From the NCBI RefSeq assembly GCF_030052995.1, contig NZ_JASJPW010000011.1:1-39581 (forward strand): a DNA stretch of 39,581 nt, in the 5' to 3' direction. The notes beneath the pieces are model-generated. The model did not search any database. It saw only the letters and a list, made by a program, of their open reading frames with translations, and was not told where the DNA came from. Source of the stretch: Gemmobacter sp. 24YEA27 (GTDB lineage Bacteria > Pseudomonadota > Alphaproteobacteria > Rhodobacterales > Rhodobacteraceae). Shown piece by piece: positions 28,663 to 39,006 of the stretch. A program made the position numbers and the translations under genes. Within the stretch, counting starts at the first letter, position 1; every line of letters begins with the position of its first letter.

Positions 28663-30861
28663 ATGCGACGCCTGCCAGCGGATCCCTTTTCGGACGAGAG
28701 AAACGCGAGAGCCGCACCGAAAAAGGGGGCGATGCTTCTTGCCTCTTTCGCCCTATTCACTGCCACCCTCGCAGCTCCAGGGGCGGCGCAGGAGGCCGAT
28801 GACCGGCGGATGCCAGGACTCTCCTCTTACGGGGTCCCGGGCCATATCGACATGCCTTCGGCTTGGGCAATGCCCGATGGTAGTTTTGCTTTCACTCTGA
28901 ACCAGTTTGGCACGGATATCCGCCGCGCCACCATGGCCTTCCAGATCAGCCCGCGTGTGACTGGGGTCTTCCGCTATTCCTATCTCGACGGCTATCTGAT
29001 GAGCGGCGGCTCGCTTTATGACCGCAGCTTCGACCTGCGCTATCAGATCCTGACGGAAAATCCCGATGGCTGGCGCCCGGCGCTTTCGGTGGGGTTGCAG
29101 GATTTCGGCGGCACAGGCATCTTTTCGGCTGAATATCTGGTGGCATCGAAAACCCTCAGTGAGACGGTCAGCGCGTCGGGCGGGATCGGTTGGGGCCGGT
29201 TCGGCTCTTATGGCAGCTTCCGAAATCCGCTTTCGATCCTCTCTGACCGCTTCGACGATCGCGGCGGCTTCACAGGCATCGCAGATACCGGGCGTGTGGG
29301 ATTTGACCGGTTTTTCCGCGGCTATGCGGCTTTCTTTCTCGCGGTGGACTGGCAGGCAACAGATCGGCTGCAACTGAGCCTTGAGTATTCCTCGGATGCG
29401 ATGGATCAGGAGGTTGCCCGCATGGGCTATCGCCACCGCACGCCGGTCAATCTCGGGATGGAATACCGCTTCGACAATGGCGGTATCCTCGGGCTTTCGG
29501 TGCTGCATGGCTCCGAGGCCGCGCTGAGCTATACGGTGGTGCTGGACCCGACCCGCCCCTCCGCGCCTTCGGGACACGAAAGCGCGCCTCCCGCCATCTC
29601 GCGCGGCAGCGCCGCTACCCTGGCCAGCTGGGGCGATATCTCCGGCAGCGCAGGGCGCGCGGCGCTTGAGCAGGCGCTTTCGGATCAGGGCATCCGCCTC
29701 GACGGGCTGAGTTTCGAGGGCGGCACCGCGACGGTGGCGATCAGCAACCGGCAATGGCCCAATACGGCCCAGGCCTGGGGGCGTACCGCCCGCGTCCTCA
29801 GCGCGGTATTGCCGGCTGAGATCACCCGGTTCCGCATCCGCAGCATGGAGCACGGCATGGCCGTGAGGGATGTCATCCTCACGCGCCAGGATCTGGAAGA
29901 GCTGGAATTCGCCCCTGACGGTGCCTGGCAGATCTATGCACGCGCCGATATCCGCGATGCTTATACCCTGAATGCTGCGGCGGCGGGCGCGCTGCCCGAC
30001 CCGAGGCTAGATCTGGAAAGCCAGTCCTCGCTGCGGCTGCTGCCCTATACCGAGACCGCGATCTTTGACCCTGACAATCCGCTGCGGATTGATTTCGGCG
30101 CCGAGTTGCTGGGCGAATGGTCGCCGGGGAACGGGCTCTATTTCTCGGGCGCGATCCGGCAAAAGCTGGTGGGCAATATCGACACCTCGACCCGCGTCTC
30201 GGATTCGATCCAGCAGCATGTGCGCTCGGATGCCGCGCTTTATGCCAAGACCACCGGCCCGAAACTTGCCTTCGCCACCGCCGAATGGTTCAGCCGCCCC
30301 GGCCCGGAACTCTATGGCCGCGTCAGCGCCGGCATGTTCGAGAAGATGTTCGGCGGGGTCTCGGGCGAACTCCTCTGGGCCCCGGTCGAGCGGCGCTATG
30401 CGCTTGGGGTTGAGCTGAACTATGTGAAACAGCGCGATTATGACGGCGGGCTCGGCTTTCTCGATTATGATGTGCTGACTGGTCACGCCTCGCTTTATTA
30501 CGATTTCGGGGGCGGTTATCTTGCCCAGATTGATGCGGGCCGCTATCTCGCGGGCGATCTCGGCTCGACCCTGACCCTGACGCGGCGCTTCGGGAACGGG
30601 TTCGAAGTGGGCGCCTTCTTCACCCTCACCGATATCAGCTTTGATGATTTCGGCGAGGGCTCGTTTGACAAGGGGATCACCATCAGCCTGCCCTTGTCCT
30701 GGGTCACGGGCCAGCCGACGCAGCAAAGGCTGGGCCAGGTGATCCGCCCGATCCAGCGCGATGGCGGCGCAAGGCTCAGTGTCCGCAACCGGCTTTACGG
30801 GCTGACCCGGGATGAGACGGATGCGGCCCGGGGCATCGGCTGGGGGCGGTTCTGGCGATGA
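28663..30861 (+). CDS. yjbH: YjbH-family exopolysaccharide secretion protein
   Basis: A large protein (about 732 residues from ATG 28663) of the YjbH/GfcD family (PF06082), thought to form an outer-membrane beta-barrel in EPS secretion. Near the N-terminus is a signal sequence, LLASFALFTATLAAPGAAQ, followed by the conserved opening SSYGVPGHIDMPSAWAMPDG. The C-terminal part has many alternating beta strands with aromatic ends (for example DYDVLTGHASLYYDFGGGY). The start is uncertain: TTG 28648, ATG 28663, or ATG 28732, the last giving a signal peptide without basic residues. Its TGA overlaps the yjbF start (ATGA). Confidence 0.9.
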   Translation: MRRLPADPFSDERNARAAPKKGAMLLASFALFTATLAAPGAAQEADDRRMPGLSSYGVPGHIDMPSAWAMPDGSFAFTLNQFGTDIRRATMAFQISPRVTGVFRYSYLDGYLMSGGSLYDRSFDLRYQILTENPDGWRPALSVGLQDFGGTGIFSAEYLVASKTLSETVSASGGIGWGRFGSYGSFRNPLSILSDRFDDRGGFTGIADTGRVGFDRFFRGYAAFFLAVDWQATDRLQLSLEYSSDAMDQEVARMGYRHRTPVNLGMEYRFDNGGILGLSVLHGSEAALSYTVVLDPTRPSAPSGHESAPPAISRGSAATLASWGDISGSAGRAALEQALSDQGIRLDGLSFEGGTATVAISNRQWPNTAQAWGRTARVLSAVLPAEITRFRIRSMEHGMAVRDVILTRQDLEELEFAPDGAWQIYARADIRDAYTLNAAAAGALPDPRLDLESQSSLRLLPYTETAIFDPDNPLRIDFGAELLGEWSPGNGLYFSGAIRQKLVGNIDTSTRVSDSIQQHVRSDAALYAKTTGPKLAFATAEWFSRPGPELYGRVSAGMFEKMFGGVSGELLWAPVERRYALGVELNYVKQRDYDGGLGFLDYDVLTGHASLYYDFGGGYLAQIDAGRYLAGDLGSTLTLTRRFGNGFEVGAFFTLTDISFDDFGEGSFDKGITISLPLSWVTGQPTQQRLGQVIRPIQRDGGARLSVRNRLYGLTRDETDAARGIGWGRFWR

Positions 30862-31499
30862 GACAGCGCATGACGGCGATGACCCCTTTGAAGATGCCGC
30901 TGGCCCTTATGCTGGCAGCCTTGGTCCTGAGCGGCTGTGCGGGCCGGACCAGCGAAGCCTTGATGGCCCGCTATGCCGGAAGCCCACCCGGCGAAGCTGT
31001 CTCCGCCGCGCCCGCAGGCGCTGCGCGCCTGATCGTGCGGATCCCGAAAGCGGGGCAATCGGCGCTTTTGCATGAAGCGGGCGCGCGCGATGGAGTCCGG
31101 CGCTGGCAGGCTTCGGATAATGTGCAGATCTATACGCGCGATGGCATGATCATCGGCACCCGGGGTCTCGGCACTGATCTGATGAGCGCCGATACCGGTG
31201 CCGCGGCAGCGCTGATCCGCGAGGCGCGCAGCGCACAGGTGCCGCGCATCTACCGTCTGCTTGACGGCGAGGACCGGCTGGAGATCCGCTCTTACATCTG
31301 TGACATTCTCCCCGCACAGGCGGAACAGGTCCGTATCGGCGAGGCGGAATGGACTACGGCGCTCCGCGTCAATGAGACCTGCCACAGCCCGCGTGGCGCG
31401 CTTTCCGGCACCCATTGGGTGAAGGAGGGCCGCATCCTGCAAAGCATTCAGACCTTTGATCCGGGCTTTGGTCCGGTCGATATCCTCTTCCTGCCATGA
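30858..31499 (+). CDS. yjbF: YjbF-family lipoprotein
   Basis: A 213-residue outer-membrane lipoprotein of the YjbF/GfcB family (PF11102). The signal peptide ends in a lipobox, LVLSGC, with the Cys near residue 29. The body has the family's alternating beta-rich segments, including DNVQIYTRDGMIIGTRGLGTDL and the C-terminal THWVKEGRILQSIQTFDPGF. It overlaps yjbH by 4 bp and lies 45 bp before the export lipoprotein. E. coli yjbF is next to yjbG and yjbH, but no yjbG-like gene was found here. Confidence 0.88.
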   Translation: MRQRMTAMTPLKMPLALMLAALVLSGCAGRTSEALMARYAGSPPGEAVSAAPAGAARLIVRIPKAGQSALLHEAGARDGVRRWQASDNVQIYTRDGMIIGTRGLGTDLMSADTGAAAALIREARSAQVPRIYRLLDGEDRLEIRSYICDILPAQAEQVRIGEAEWTTALRVNETCHSPRGALSGTHWVKEGRILQSIQTFDPGFGPVDILFLP

Positions 31500-31544
31500 T
31501 CCAGCCCGTTATCCCTTCTGTGATCCCCTTCTGTGAGGCCTCCG

Positions 31545-32903
31545 ATGCGTAACCCTCCTTTGCTTGCCACGCTCCTGGCCGGGCTTGCGCTGTCGCTGGC
31601 AGGCTGCGGCATTGCCTATCAAAGCACCAGTATCCGCGAAGGTGTGGCGGACGGCACCAAGGTCAGGGTGATCGGCCTGACGCCCGAAACCACACTGGCC
31701 GCCAATCAGCAGGCCTATAGCCCGCGGGCGCTGCCTGCGGCCTTCAGCGCGACGGCCGGCACCCATGGCACAATGGCGCGCGGCCTGCCCGCGCCCGCCA
31801 ACCTGCCCGAACAACGCCAGGGCGTGCCCGCGACCAGATTGCCGCCTGCCGTCGCGGCGACCCCCTATCAGGTGGGTGTCGGGGATGTGGTTTTGCTCGC
31901 GACCAAGGCGCCCGCCAATTCGGTGGCCGAGTTGTCGGGCCTCCTGGCTGCGCAAAACAATCGCCAAGGCTATACCGTCCAGGATGACGGCGCGATCGCC
32001 ATTCCCGATGTCGGCCGGGTCCGCATCGCGGGTATGACGCTGGAGGATGCCGAAGCGGCCGTGTTCCAGCGTCTCGTTGAGCGCCAGATGGATCCGAGCT
32101 TCAGCCTCGAAGTGGCCGAATTCAACGCCCGCAAAGTGCCGATCGGCGGCGCTGTGGCAAATCCCGGTGTGGCGCCGGTCACGCTGACACCGCTGACGCT
32201 GGACACGGCGCTGGCAGCGGTGGGCGGCATCGCCGCGCCTGACCGCTCCTCCGCAGTGATCCGCATCTATCGGGCGGGGTCGCTTTATGAGATCCCCGTC
32301 ACCGAATTCCTGCGCAACCAGAGCTACCAGAAAACCCGTCTCCTTGACGGCGATACGGTCTTTGTCGACAGCGATTATGATCTGACCCGTGCCGAGGCCT
32401 ATTTCTCCGAACAGCTCGCGCTGCAGGGCGCGCGCTCTTCGGCCATCACCGCACTCAGCCAGGAAGTGGGCATCCGCCGCTCTGAGCTGGAAGAGCAGCG
32501 CGCGAATTTCAACACGAGGCTCGAGCTTGGGGCCGAGAAGCGGGACTATGTCTATCTGACCGGTGAGGTCGGCAAACAGGGTCGCTGGGCTCTGCCCTAT
32601 GACCAGAGCGCAAGCCTTGCCGATGCCCTGTTCGATCAGGGCGGCATCGCGGCCAAGACCGGCAATCCAAGACAGATCTACGTGCTGCGCGGCTCGGCGG
32701 ATCCGCGTGAATTCGGCGCCCTGACCGCCTGGCATCTTGATGCCGGTGCCGCAGCCGGCCTGATGCTGGCGACACGTTTCGAGATGCGCCCGAATGACGT
32801 GGTTTATATCGCGCAGCAGCCGGTCACCAAATGGGACAGGGTCGTCTCGCAGATCACACCCAGCCTGATCACGGTTCCGCTGAACAATCTGACCGAAAAC
32901 TGA
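31545..32903 (+). CDS. wza: Wza-type polysaccharide export outer-membrane lipoprotein (intact copy)
   Basis: About 452 residues from ATG 31545, which has GTGAGG six bases upstream; GTG 31533 is less likely. The lipoprotein signal ends at SLAGC. The poly-export domain (PF02563) spans about residues 103-190 (YQVGVGDVVLLATKAP, then GYTVQDDGAIAIPDVGRVRIAGMTLEDAE). It is followed by SLBB-like repeats (KVPIGGAVANPGVAPVTLTP, and again RDYVYLTGEVGKQGRWALP). The C-terminal part (PNDVVYIAQQPVTKWDRVVSQITP) is the family's usual end. It should form the outer-membrane exit and contact the Wzc-like kinase. A helical stretch at about 285-320 separates the SLBB repeats. Last gene of its operon. Confidence 0.93.
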   Translation: MRNPPLLATLLAGLALSLAGCGIAYQSTSIREGVADGTKVRVIGLTPETTLAANQQAYSPRALPAAFSATAGTHGTMARGLPAPANLPEQRQGVPATRLPPAVAATPYQVGVGDVVLLATKAPANSVAELSGLLAAQNNRQGYTVQDDGAIAIPDVGRVRIAGMTLEDAEAAVFQRLVERQMDPSFSLEVAEFNARKVPIGGAVANPGVAPVTLTPLTLDTALAAVGGIAAPDRSSAVIRIYRAGSLYEIPVTEFLRNQSYQKTRLLDGDTVFVDSDYDLTRAEAYFSEQLALQGARSSAITALSQEVGIRRSELEEQRANFNTRLELGAEKRDYVYLTGEVGKQGRWALPYDQSASLADALFDQGGIAAKTGNPRQIYVLRGSADPREFGALTAWHLDAGAAAGLMLATRFEMRPNDVVYIAQQPVTKWDRVVSQITPSLITVPLNNLTEN

Positions 32904-32906
32904 ACA

Positions 32907-32932
32907 AAAGCCGGGCAGAAGCCCGGCTTTTT
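32907..32932 (+). terminator. Rho-independent terminator after wza, copy 2
   Basis: Same 7-bp stem, AGAA loop and five-T tail as at 560-585, following the intact wza gene. Confidence 0.9.
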
Positions 32933-32936
32933 GCAC

Positions 32937-33202
32937 AAAGATACCGCCTGTCTGCTCTGGCGCGGCGCGCGCAAGGACCCTGTCATATTAATGGTTTAAA
33001 AATGGTTGTAATATGATGAGGATTGCGGCATTGGCTGGTACCGGCGTCACAATCTGTGACAAAAAGGGGCGTTGATAAATAATCGGGAACGATTAAAAGC
33101 TGTGCGCTGATCCCGGATCGCCCGGGCTCTTTCCCTGTTCTGCGCTTTGGTAAACAAGTTTTTTTTTGCGAAACTCGAAAAATAACTTGTTTAGGACTTC
33201 CC
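32937..33202 (+). promoter_or_regulatory. Control region of the exoY/wcaJ-like operon, copy 2
   Basis: Duplicate of 590-855, with the dyads at 33046-33060, 33081-33094 and 33152-33192. The nine-T run is the same length in both copies. Confidence 0.55.
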
Positions 33203-33880
33203 ATGGCCGACGGAGCCTTGTCGACATCCTGTAAGACCACCGCTGAACGGACCCCGATTCCATTCGCAGGCGCCACCAGGAAGGGCTTTTACCGTTCTTA
33301 CGGCAAACGCTTTCTGGATTTTTTTCTGGCCCTGATTCTCGTGCCTGTTGTGGTGCCGGTGCTGGTTGTGCTTGCGCTGCTTATCGGCAGGTCACCTTTC
33401 TACAGCCAGATCAGAATTGGCAAAGACGGCCGGACTTTCCGCATGTGGAAGCTGCGCTCGATGGTGCGTGATGCTGATGCGGCCCTTGCCGCCTGTCTCG
33501 CCCGGGATCCGAGGCTCCGTCGTGAATGGGATCTCAATCAGAAGCTGGATCAGGACCCCCGCATCACCCGGATCGGTCGCCTGATCCGCAAGACCTCGTT
33601 TGATGAATTGCCACAGCTCTGGAATGTGCTGCGTGGCGATATGAGCATTGTCGGCCCGCGCCCGATGATGCTGGATCAGAAAGATCTCTATCCGGGCCAG
33701 GCATATTACCGGCTGCGTCCCGGCCTGACCGGCCCCTGGCAGGTCTCGGACCGCAATGCTGTCTCTTTCCGGGCAAGGGCGCAATTTGACGAAGACTACG
33801 AGCATCACCTGAGTTTTCGGGGTGACTGCGGCCTTATCCTGAAAACCATCAGAGTCGTGCTGCGCGCGACCGGGAAATAA
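33203..33880 (+). CDS. Initiating sugar-phosphate transferase, copy 2
   Basis: Identical in protein sequence to the gene at 856-1533, where motifs are described. It is a duplicate due to the circular overlap, not a second gene on the plasmid. Confidence 0.92.
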   Translation: MADGALSTSCKTTAERTPIPFAGATRKGFYRSYGKRFLDFFLALILVPVVVPVLVVLALLIGRSPFYSQIRIGKDGRTFRMWKLRSMVRDADAALAACLARDPRLRREWDLNQKLDQDPRITRIGRLIRKTSFDELPQLWNVLRGDMSIVGPRPMMLDQKDLYPGQAYYRLRPGLTGPWQVSDRNAVSFRARAQFDEDYEHHLSFRGDCGLILKTIRVVLRATGK

Positions 33881-33893
33881 GCGAGGACATGGC

Positions 33894-34094
33894 ATGACAG
33901 AGACAATGATGTTCCAGGGGGCGGTTGTGCTCTATCTGCTGATTTCGCTGATTGCGCTCGCGCTGACCTATCGCGAGCAAAGGCGCAACGGCATCTCTTC
34001 GCCCCTGTTTCGCATGATGGGCTTTGCCCTTTGCACGATATGGCCTGTCACCTTTGTGGTTTTCACCTCGCTCCAGCTTGTGACGCGCACCTGA
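33894..34094 (+). CDS. Small two-span membrane protein, copy 2
   Basis: Duplicate of 1547-1747, unchanged over its 66 residues. Confidence 0.6.
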   Translation: MTETMMFQGAVVLYLLISLIALALTYREQRRNGISSPLFRMMGFALCTIWPVTFVVFTSLQLVTRT

Positions 34095-34199
34095 GAGACC
34101 CTGTCAGGATGGCCTGTATGCGGGGATGGGAATCGTCTATGAGCCAGGCAGCCGGCAAGCGGCCAGAACATCTTTCGGCTTGCTGCCTGGGATAAAATC

Positions 34200-35498
34200 A
34201 TGAAACTGCTGATACTTGGTATAAACTTCGCCCCCGAAATGATTTCGACGGGGCTCTATACAACCGGCCTTGCCGAGGCGATGGCAGAGGCTGGCGATCA
34301 GGTCAGCGTGGTCACCGCCCAGCCCTATTTCCCGGCCTGGAAAGTGTTTCCCGGCCATTCGCGCTTTTTCTGGAGCCGGGGCGAACTGCCTTCGGGGGTC
34401 CGCTATATCCGCTGTCCGCATTACGTGCCGGCAAAGCCCACCGGCGCGCGGCGTATTCTGCACCATGCCAGCTTCGCGCTGACCTCCTTTCCGGTTCTGG
34501 CCTGGAAAGCCCTTATCGGGCGCCCCGATATGGTGCTGGTGATCGCGCCTGCGCTGCTGCCTGCCCCCTTCGCCTGGGCGCTGGCGCGGCTTTCGGGGGC
34601 GAAATGCTGGCTGCATGTGCAGGATTTCGAGGTCGAGGCCGCCTTTGCCACCGGCCTTCTGAAACCGGCCAGCCTTGCCGGCCGCCTGGCCCGGAAATTC
34701 GACCGCTGGATCCATCGCCGCTTTGACAGGGTCAGCACGATCTCGGGCCCGATGCTGCGCAAACTGTCGGAAAAAGGCCTGCCGCCCGGCCGCATTTTCG
34801 AACTGCGCAACTGGGCCAGGCTGGATGATGTCACGCCCCTGACCGGCCCGTCGCCTTACCGCGAGGAATTCGGCATCACCGAAGAGCATGTGCTGCTTTA
34901 CTCTGGCAATATCGCGAATAAGCAAGGGCTTGAGATCCTTCCCGATGTGGCGCAACGGCTGGCGCATCGCAAGGATCTGCGCTTTGTGATCTGCGGCCAG
35001 GGGCCGTTCCTCGATGAGCTGAAGACGCTTTCCTCTGGTCTCGACAATATCTCCTTCTTCCCGCTGCAACCGCTGGAGCGGCTGGGGGATCTCCTGGGCC
35101 TTGCGAGCCTGCATCTCCTGCCCCAGATCGCGGGCGTCTCAGAATCGGTGCTGCCCTCGAAACTGACCAATATGCTGGCCTCGGGCCGCCCGGTTCTGGC
35201 CACCGCCGAGCCGGGCACCGCGCTGGCCGATGAGATCGCAGATTGCGGCAGTGTCACGCCGCCCGGCGATGCGGCAGCACTGGCAGAGGCGATTTCCGCG
35301 ATGCTCGACAACCCTGAACAGCGCGAGGCCTGCGGGCTCGCCGCCCGGGCCCGCGCCCTGGAACATTGGGACAATAAGCGCATTCTCGAGCGCTTCCGCC
35401 TTGCCGCCCATGACCTGACCGGCCAGCCCCAGCCCATTGCCCATCCTGCCGCCAAAGCGACAGAAGCTTCCCTGATCAAGAGAACGAGACAGACATGA
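34200..35498 (+). CDS. WcaI-like GT4 glycosyltransferase (intact copy)
   Basis: A 432-residue GT-B glycosyltransferase close in layout to colanic-acid WcaI, which adds a fucose residue in E. coli. [20 protein letters not shown] at the start, [16 protein letters not shown] (about 41-56), the [16 protein letters not shown] segment (about 140-155), [13 protein letters not shown], and [20 protein letters not shown] in the C-terminal domain all parallel WcaI. Donor choice is inferred, but an adjacent gmd-fcl pair makes GDP-fucose the natural guess. The five-C run at 34231-34235 keeps the frame open here; copy 1 has four. It overlaps gmd by 4 bp. Confidence 0.9.
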   Translation: MKLLILGINFAPEMISTGLYTTGLAEAMAEAGDQVSVVTAQPYFPAWKVFPGHSRFFWSRGELPSGVRYIRCPHYVPAKPTGARRILHHASFALTSFPVLAWKALIGRPDMVLVIAPALLPAPFAWALARLSGAKCWLHVQDFEVEAAFATGLLKPASLAGRLARKFDRWIHRRFDRVSTISGPMLRKLSEKGLPPGRIFELRNWARLDDVTPLTGPSPYREEFGITEEHVLLYSGNIANKQGLEILPDVAQRLAHRKDLRFVICGQGPFLDELKTLSSGLDNISFFPLQPLERLGDLLGLASLHLLPQIAGVSESVLPSKLTNMLASGRPVLATAEPGTALADEIADCGSVTPPGDAAALAEAISAMLDNPEQREACGLAARARALEHWDNKRILERFRLAAHDLTGQPQPIAHPAAKATEASLIKRTRQT

Positions 35499-36613
35499 AA
35501 AAGGCCCTTATCACCGGCATCACAGGCCAGGACGGCTCTTACCTGGCCGAATTCCTGCTGGAAAAGGGCTATGAGGTGCATGGGATCAAGCGCCGTGCCT
35601 CGTCTTTCAACACGCAGCGTGTCGATCACATCTACCAGGATCCGCATGTCTCGAACGCGCATTTCCGGCTGCATTACGGCGATCTGACCGACAGTTCCAA
35701 CCTGACCCGCATCCTGCAGGAAGTGCAGCCCGACGAGGTCTATAACCTCGGCGCGCAAAGCCATGTCGCAGTGTCTTTCGAGGCGCCGGAATATACCGCC
35801 GATGTCGACGGGATCGGCACTTTGCGCCTGCTGGAAGCGATCCGCTTCCTCGGGCTGGAGAAGAAGACCCGCTTCTACCAGGCCTCGACCTCCGAACTTT
35901 ATGGCCTTGTGCAGGAGACCCCGCAGCGCGAGACCACGCCCTTCTGGCCCCGGTCTCCTTACGCGGTGGCCAAGCTCTATGCCTATTGGATCACGGTGAA
36001 TTACCGCGAGGCTTACGGCATCTATGCCTGCAACGGCATCCTCTTCAACCATGAGAGCCCGCGCCGGGGCGAGACCTTTGTCACCCGCAAGATCACCCGC
36101 GGTCTCGCGAATATCGCCCAAGGGCTGGAGCCCTGTCTCTTCATGGGCAATATCGACAGCTTGCGCGACTGGGGCCATGCGAAAGACTATGTCCGGATGC
36201 AATGGATGATGCTGCAACAGGACGTGGCCGAGGATTTCGTCATCGCCACCGGTGTGCAATATTCGGTGCGCCAGTTCATCACCTGGTCGGCGCAGGAACT
36301 GGGGATCGAACTTGCCTTCACCGGCGAGGGTGTGAGCGAAATCGCCACCGTGGTCTCGGTCTCGGGCGACAAGGCGCCTGCGGTCAGGCCGGGCGATGTC
36401 GTCATGCGCATCGACCCGCGCTACTTCCGCCCGGCCGAAGTGGAAACCCTGCTCGGCGATCCGGCAAAGGCAAAAGAAAAACTCGGCTGGGTGCCCGAGA
36501 TCACTGTTCAGGAAATGTGCTCCGAGATGGTGGCCGAAGACCTGAAAGTCGCAAAACGCCACGCCTTCCTGAAAGCCCACGGCCATGACGTGCAGGTAAG
36601 TGTCGAAGGTTAA
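35495..36613 (+). CDS. gmd: GDP-mannose 4,6-dehydratase, copy 2
   Basis: Duplicate of 3147-4265, identical at the protein level. Confidence 0.97.
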   Translation: MKKALITGITGQDGSYLAEFLLEKGYEVHGIKRRASSFNTQRVDHIYQDPHVSNAHFRLHYGDLTDSSNLTRILQEVQPDEVYNLGAQSHVAVSFEAPEYTADVDGIGTLRLLEAIRFLGLEKKTRFYQASTSELYGLVQETPQRETTPFWPRSPYAVAKLYAYWITVNYREAYGIYACNGILFNHESPRRGETFVTRKITRGLANIAQGLEPCLFMGNIDSLRDWGHAKDYVRMQWMMLQQDVAEDFVIATGVQYSVRQFITWSAQELGIELAFTGEGVSEIATVVSVSGDKAPAVRPGDVVMRIDPRYFRPAEVETLLGDPAKAKEKLGWVPEITVQEMCSEMVAEDLKVAKRHAFLKAHGHDVQVSVEG

Positions 36614-36709
36614 GGGATGCGGCTCTGGCTATGGGTATTTACGGCGCCCGCGCCATCGAAACCTGTATGAGCCGCGCCCTTACGTCCAACATCATCGAGT
36701 GAGCCTTAT

Positions 36710-37648
36710 ATGAGCTACGATCTTTCCAACAAACGTATCTGGGTCGCAGGCCATCGTGGCATGGTTGGCGGCGCTGTGGTGCGGCGCCTGGCGTCTGAGG
36801 GCTGCGAAGTGATCACCGCCGGTCGCGATGTGGTGGACCTGGTCGATCAGGCTCAGGTCAAAGCCTGGATGGCAGAAACAAAGCCCGATGCCATCGTGCT
36901 GGCCGCCGCCAAAGTTGGCGGCATCAAGGCCAATAACGATTTTCCGGTCGACTTCCTCTATCAGAACCTGATGATTGAGACGAATATCCTCCAGGCCGCG
37001 CATGAGAATGACGTCGAACGGGTGCTGTTCCTCGGATCCTCCTGCATCTATCCGAAACTGGCGCCGCAGCCGATCCGCGAGGACAGCCTGCTGACCGGGC
37101 CGCTCGAGCCGACCAATGAATGGTATGCCATCGCCAAGATCGCCGGCATCCGCCTGACCCAGGCCTATCGCCAGCAATATGGCCGCGACTGGATCTCGGC
37201 GATGCCGACCAACCTTTACGGCCCCGGCGACAATTACGACCTGAGCTCCTCCCATGTCCTGCCCGCGCTTCTGCGCAAGTTCCATGAGGCAAAGGTCTCA
37301 GGCGCAGAGACGGTAACTGTCTGGGGCTCGGGGACGCCTTTGCGCGAGTTCATGCATTGCGACGATCTGGCCGATGCGCTGGTCTTCCTGCTGAAAGAGT
37401 ATTCCGGCTTCGACCATATCAATGTCGGATCGGGCGTCGAGGTCACGATCCGCGAGCTGGCCGAAACAATCGCAAAAGAAGTGGGCTATGAGGTTAATTT
37501 GGTCTTCGACGCGGCCAAACCCGACGGCACCCCACGCAAGTTAATGAATACAAGCCGGCTGCATGAACTAGGCTGGAATAATGCACGTAGCCTAAAGCAA
37601 GGAATACATAGTGCCTATGAGGAATTCTTAAGCAGAGACAATAATTAA
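36710..37648 (+). CDS. fcl: GDP-L-fucose synthase, copy 2
   Basis: Duplicate of 4362-5300, identical at the protein level and with the same AT-rich 3' end. Confidence 0.96.
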   Translation: MSYDLSNKRIWVAGHRGMVGGAVVRRLASEGCEVITAGRDVVDLVDQAQVKAWMAETKPDAIVLAAAKVGGIKANNDFPVDFLYQNLMIETNILQAAHENDVERVLFLGSSCIYPKLAPQPIREDSLLTGPLEPTNEWYAIAKIAGIRLTQAYRQQYGRDWISAMPTNLYGPGDNYDLSSSHVLPALLRKFHEAKVSGAETVTVWGSGTPLREFMHCDDLADALVFLLKEYSGFDHINVGSGVEVTIRELAETIAKEVGYEVNLVFDAAKPDGTPRKLMNTSRLHELGWNNARSLKQGIHSAYEEFLSRDNN

Positions 37649-38942
37649 TGCTTACCCTACGCAAACGCTGGAAGAATTCACCGATCTTTAGGAGATTGGC
37701 CGGAGGCGTGGGCGCAATTGCGTTGGGAAAAATATGGATACTACTTACCCAAATCGCACTCGTGCCAGTCCTATCGAACACTTGGGGCGCAGAGGCGTAC
37801 GGGCAGTGGCTTATGCTCAGCACAATTCCAATTTATATTGCTCTTACTGATTTTGGTATTGGGACAGCCGCAGGTGTTGAAATGACTCGCCACCTTGAGA
37901 GAGGTGATGATACCGCCGCAAATCGAGTTTACCAATCCGGGTGGGTTTTCCTTACTCTCATATCTTTTTTATCGGGCGCCACTGTCTGGGTTGGGATAGG
38001 AATTTGGCACAAATACGATGCCACCATGTATGATATGCAAGTCGCCGCGGGGCTAATGGTAGCAGCATCTATCCTTACACTGCAGGTTTTTGTTCTTCGA
38101 GCCGTGTTTACTGCGACACATAATTTCGCGAAAGGACAGTTTGTCAATGATTTGGCTATTCCAATAGAGGGTCTAGGAGTCGTTATTGTTGCATGGTCCG
38201 GGGGGGTATAATCGAAGCTGCGACGGTTTTGGTGTCTGTAAGAGCGGTATGGATACTAATATTCCATTTTCTAATGTCAAATCTAGCGCCGTGGTGTCGG
38301 AGAGGGTGGAGCTTGGTCGATCAAGAAACGATCCTTAAGCTCACACGGCCCTCACTTGCAGCATTTAGCATGACTATATCGAATGCCGTCGGTCTTCAAG
38401 GAATGATCCTGACAATTGGATGGTTCATGGGTCCAGCGTCGGCAGCTATATTTGGAACAGTAAGAATGCTTTCTAGGGCACCCCTTCAATTCTCTGGCCT
38501 TTTATCCCGCGCGAGCATACCAGAATTAACGCGCGCGTACGAGGCTAAGAATACTCAACTTACACAGAAGCTGATGCGGCTAAACATTAGTGCCGCACTA
38601 CTTGTGATGTTACCCTCGTCTATAATTCTAATCATGTATGGCCCATCAATACTGTCAACGCTGTCACACGGCAATCTTATTGCGTCGAGGGTAGAATTTA
38701 TCTTGATGTCTCTAGCCATGCTATGCGTCACAATTTGGACAACGTTAGCAGCGCCGCTAATTGCAACCAATCAGCAGGCGAAATTTTCACGAGTTATTTT
38801 ACTAGCGTACTGCTCCCAAACATTGGTACCGATTGCCTTTTCATCATTCCAGCAAGCACCTTATTTTGCAGTATTGGGTGCTGAGCTGACTTCACTTCTT
38901 TGGATAGCGCGAATTATTCGCAAAAATCCTTCTTCGCAATAG
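37648..38942 (+). CDS. wzx: Wzx-type flippase, copy 2, interrupted at the same G run
   Basis: Duplicate of 5300-6594. The seven-G run near 38200 and the resulting stop at 38211 are the same as in copy 1, so this break is not one of the random copy differences. Confidence 0.82.
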
Positions 38943-39006
38943 GAAAACGTACACCCCCTCCACCTATAAATATTGCGTATTAATTGCCATCACAGTGGAG
39001 ATCTGA

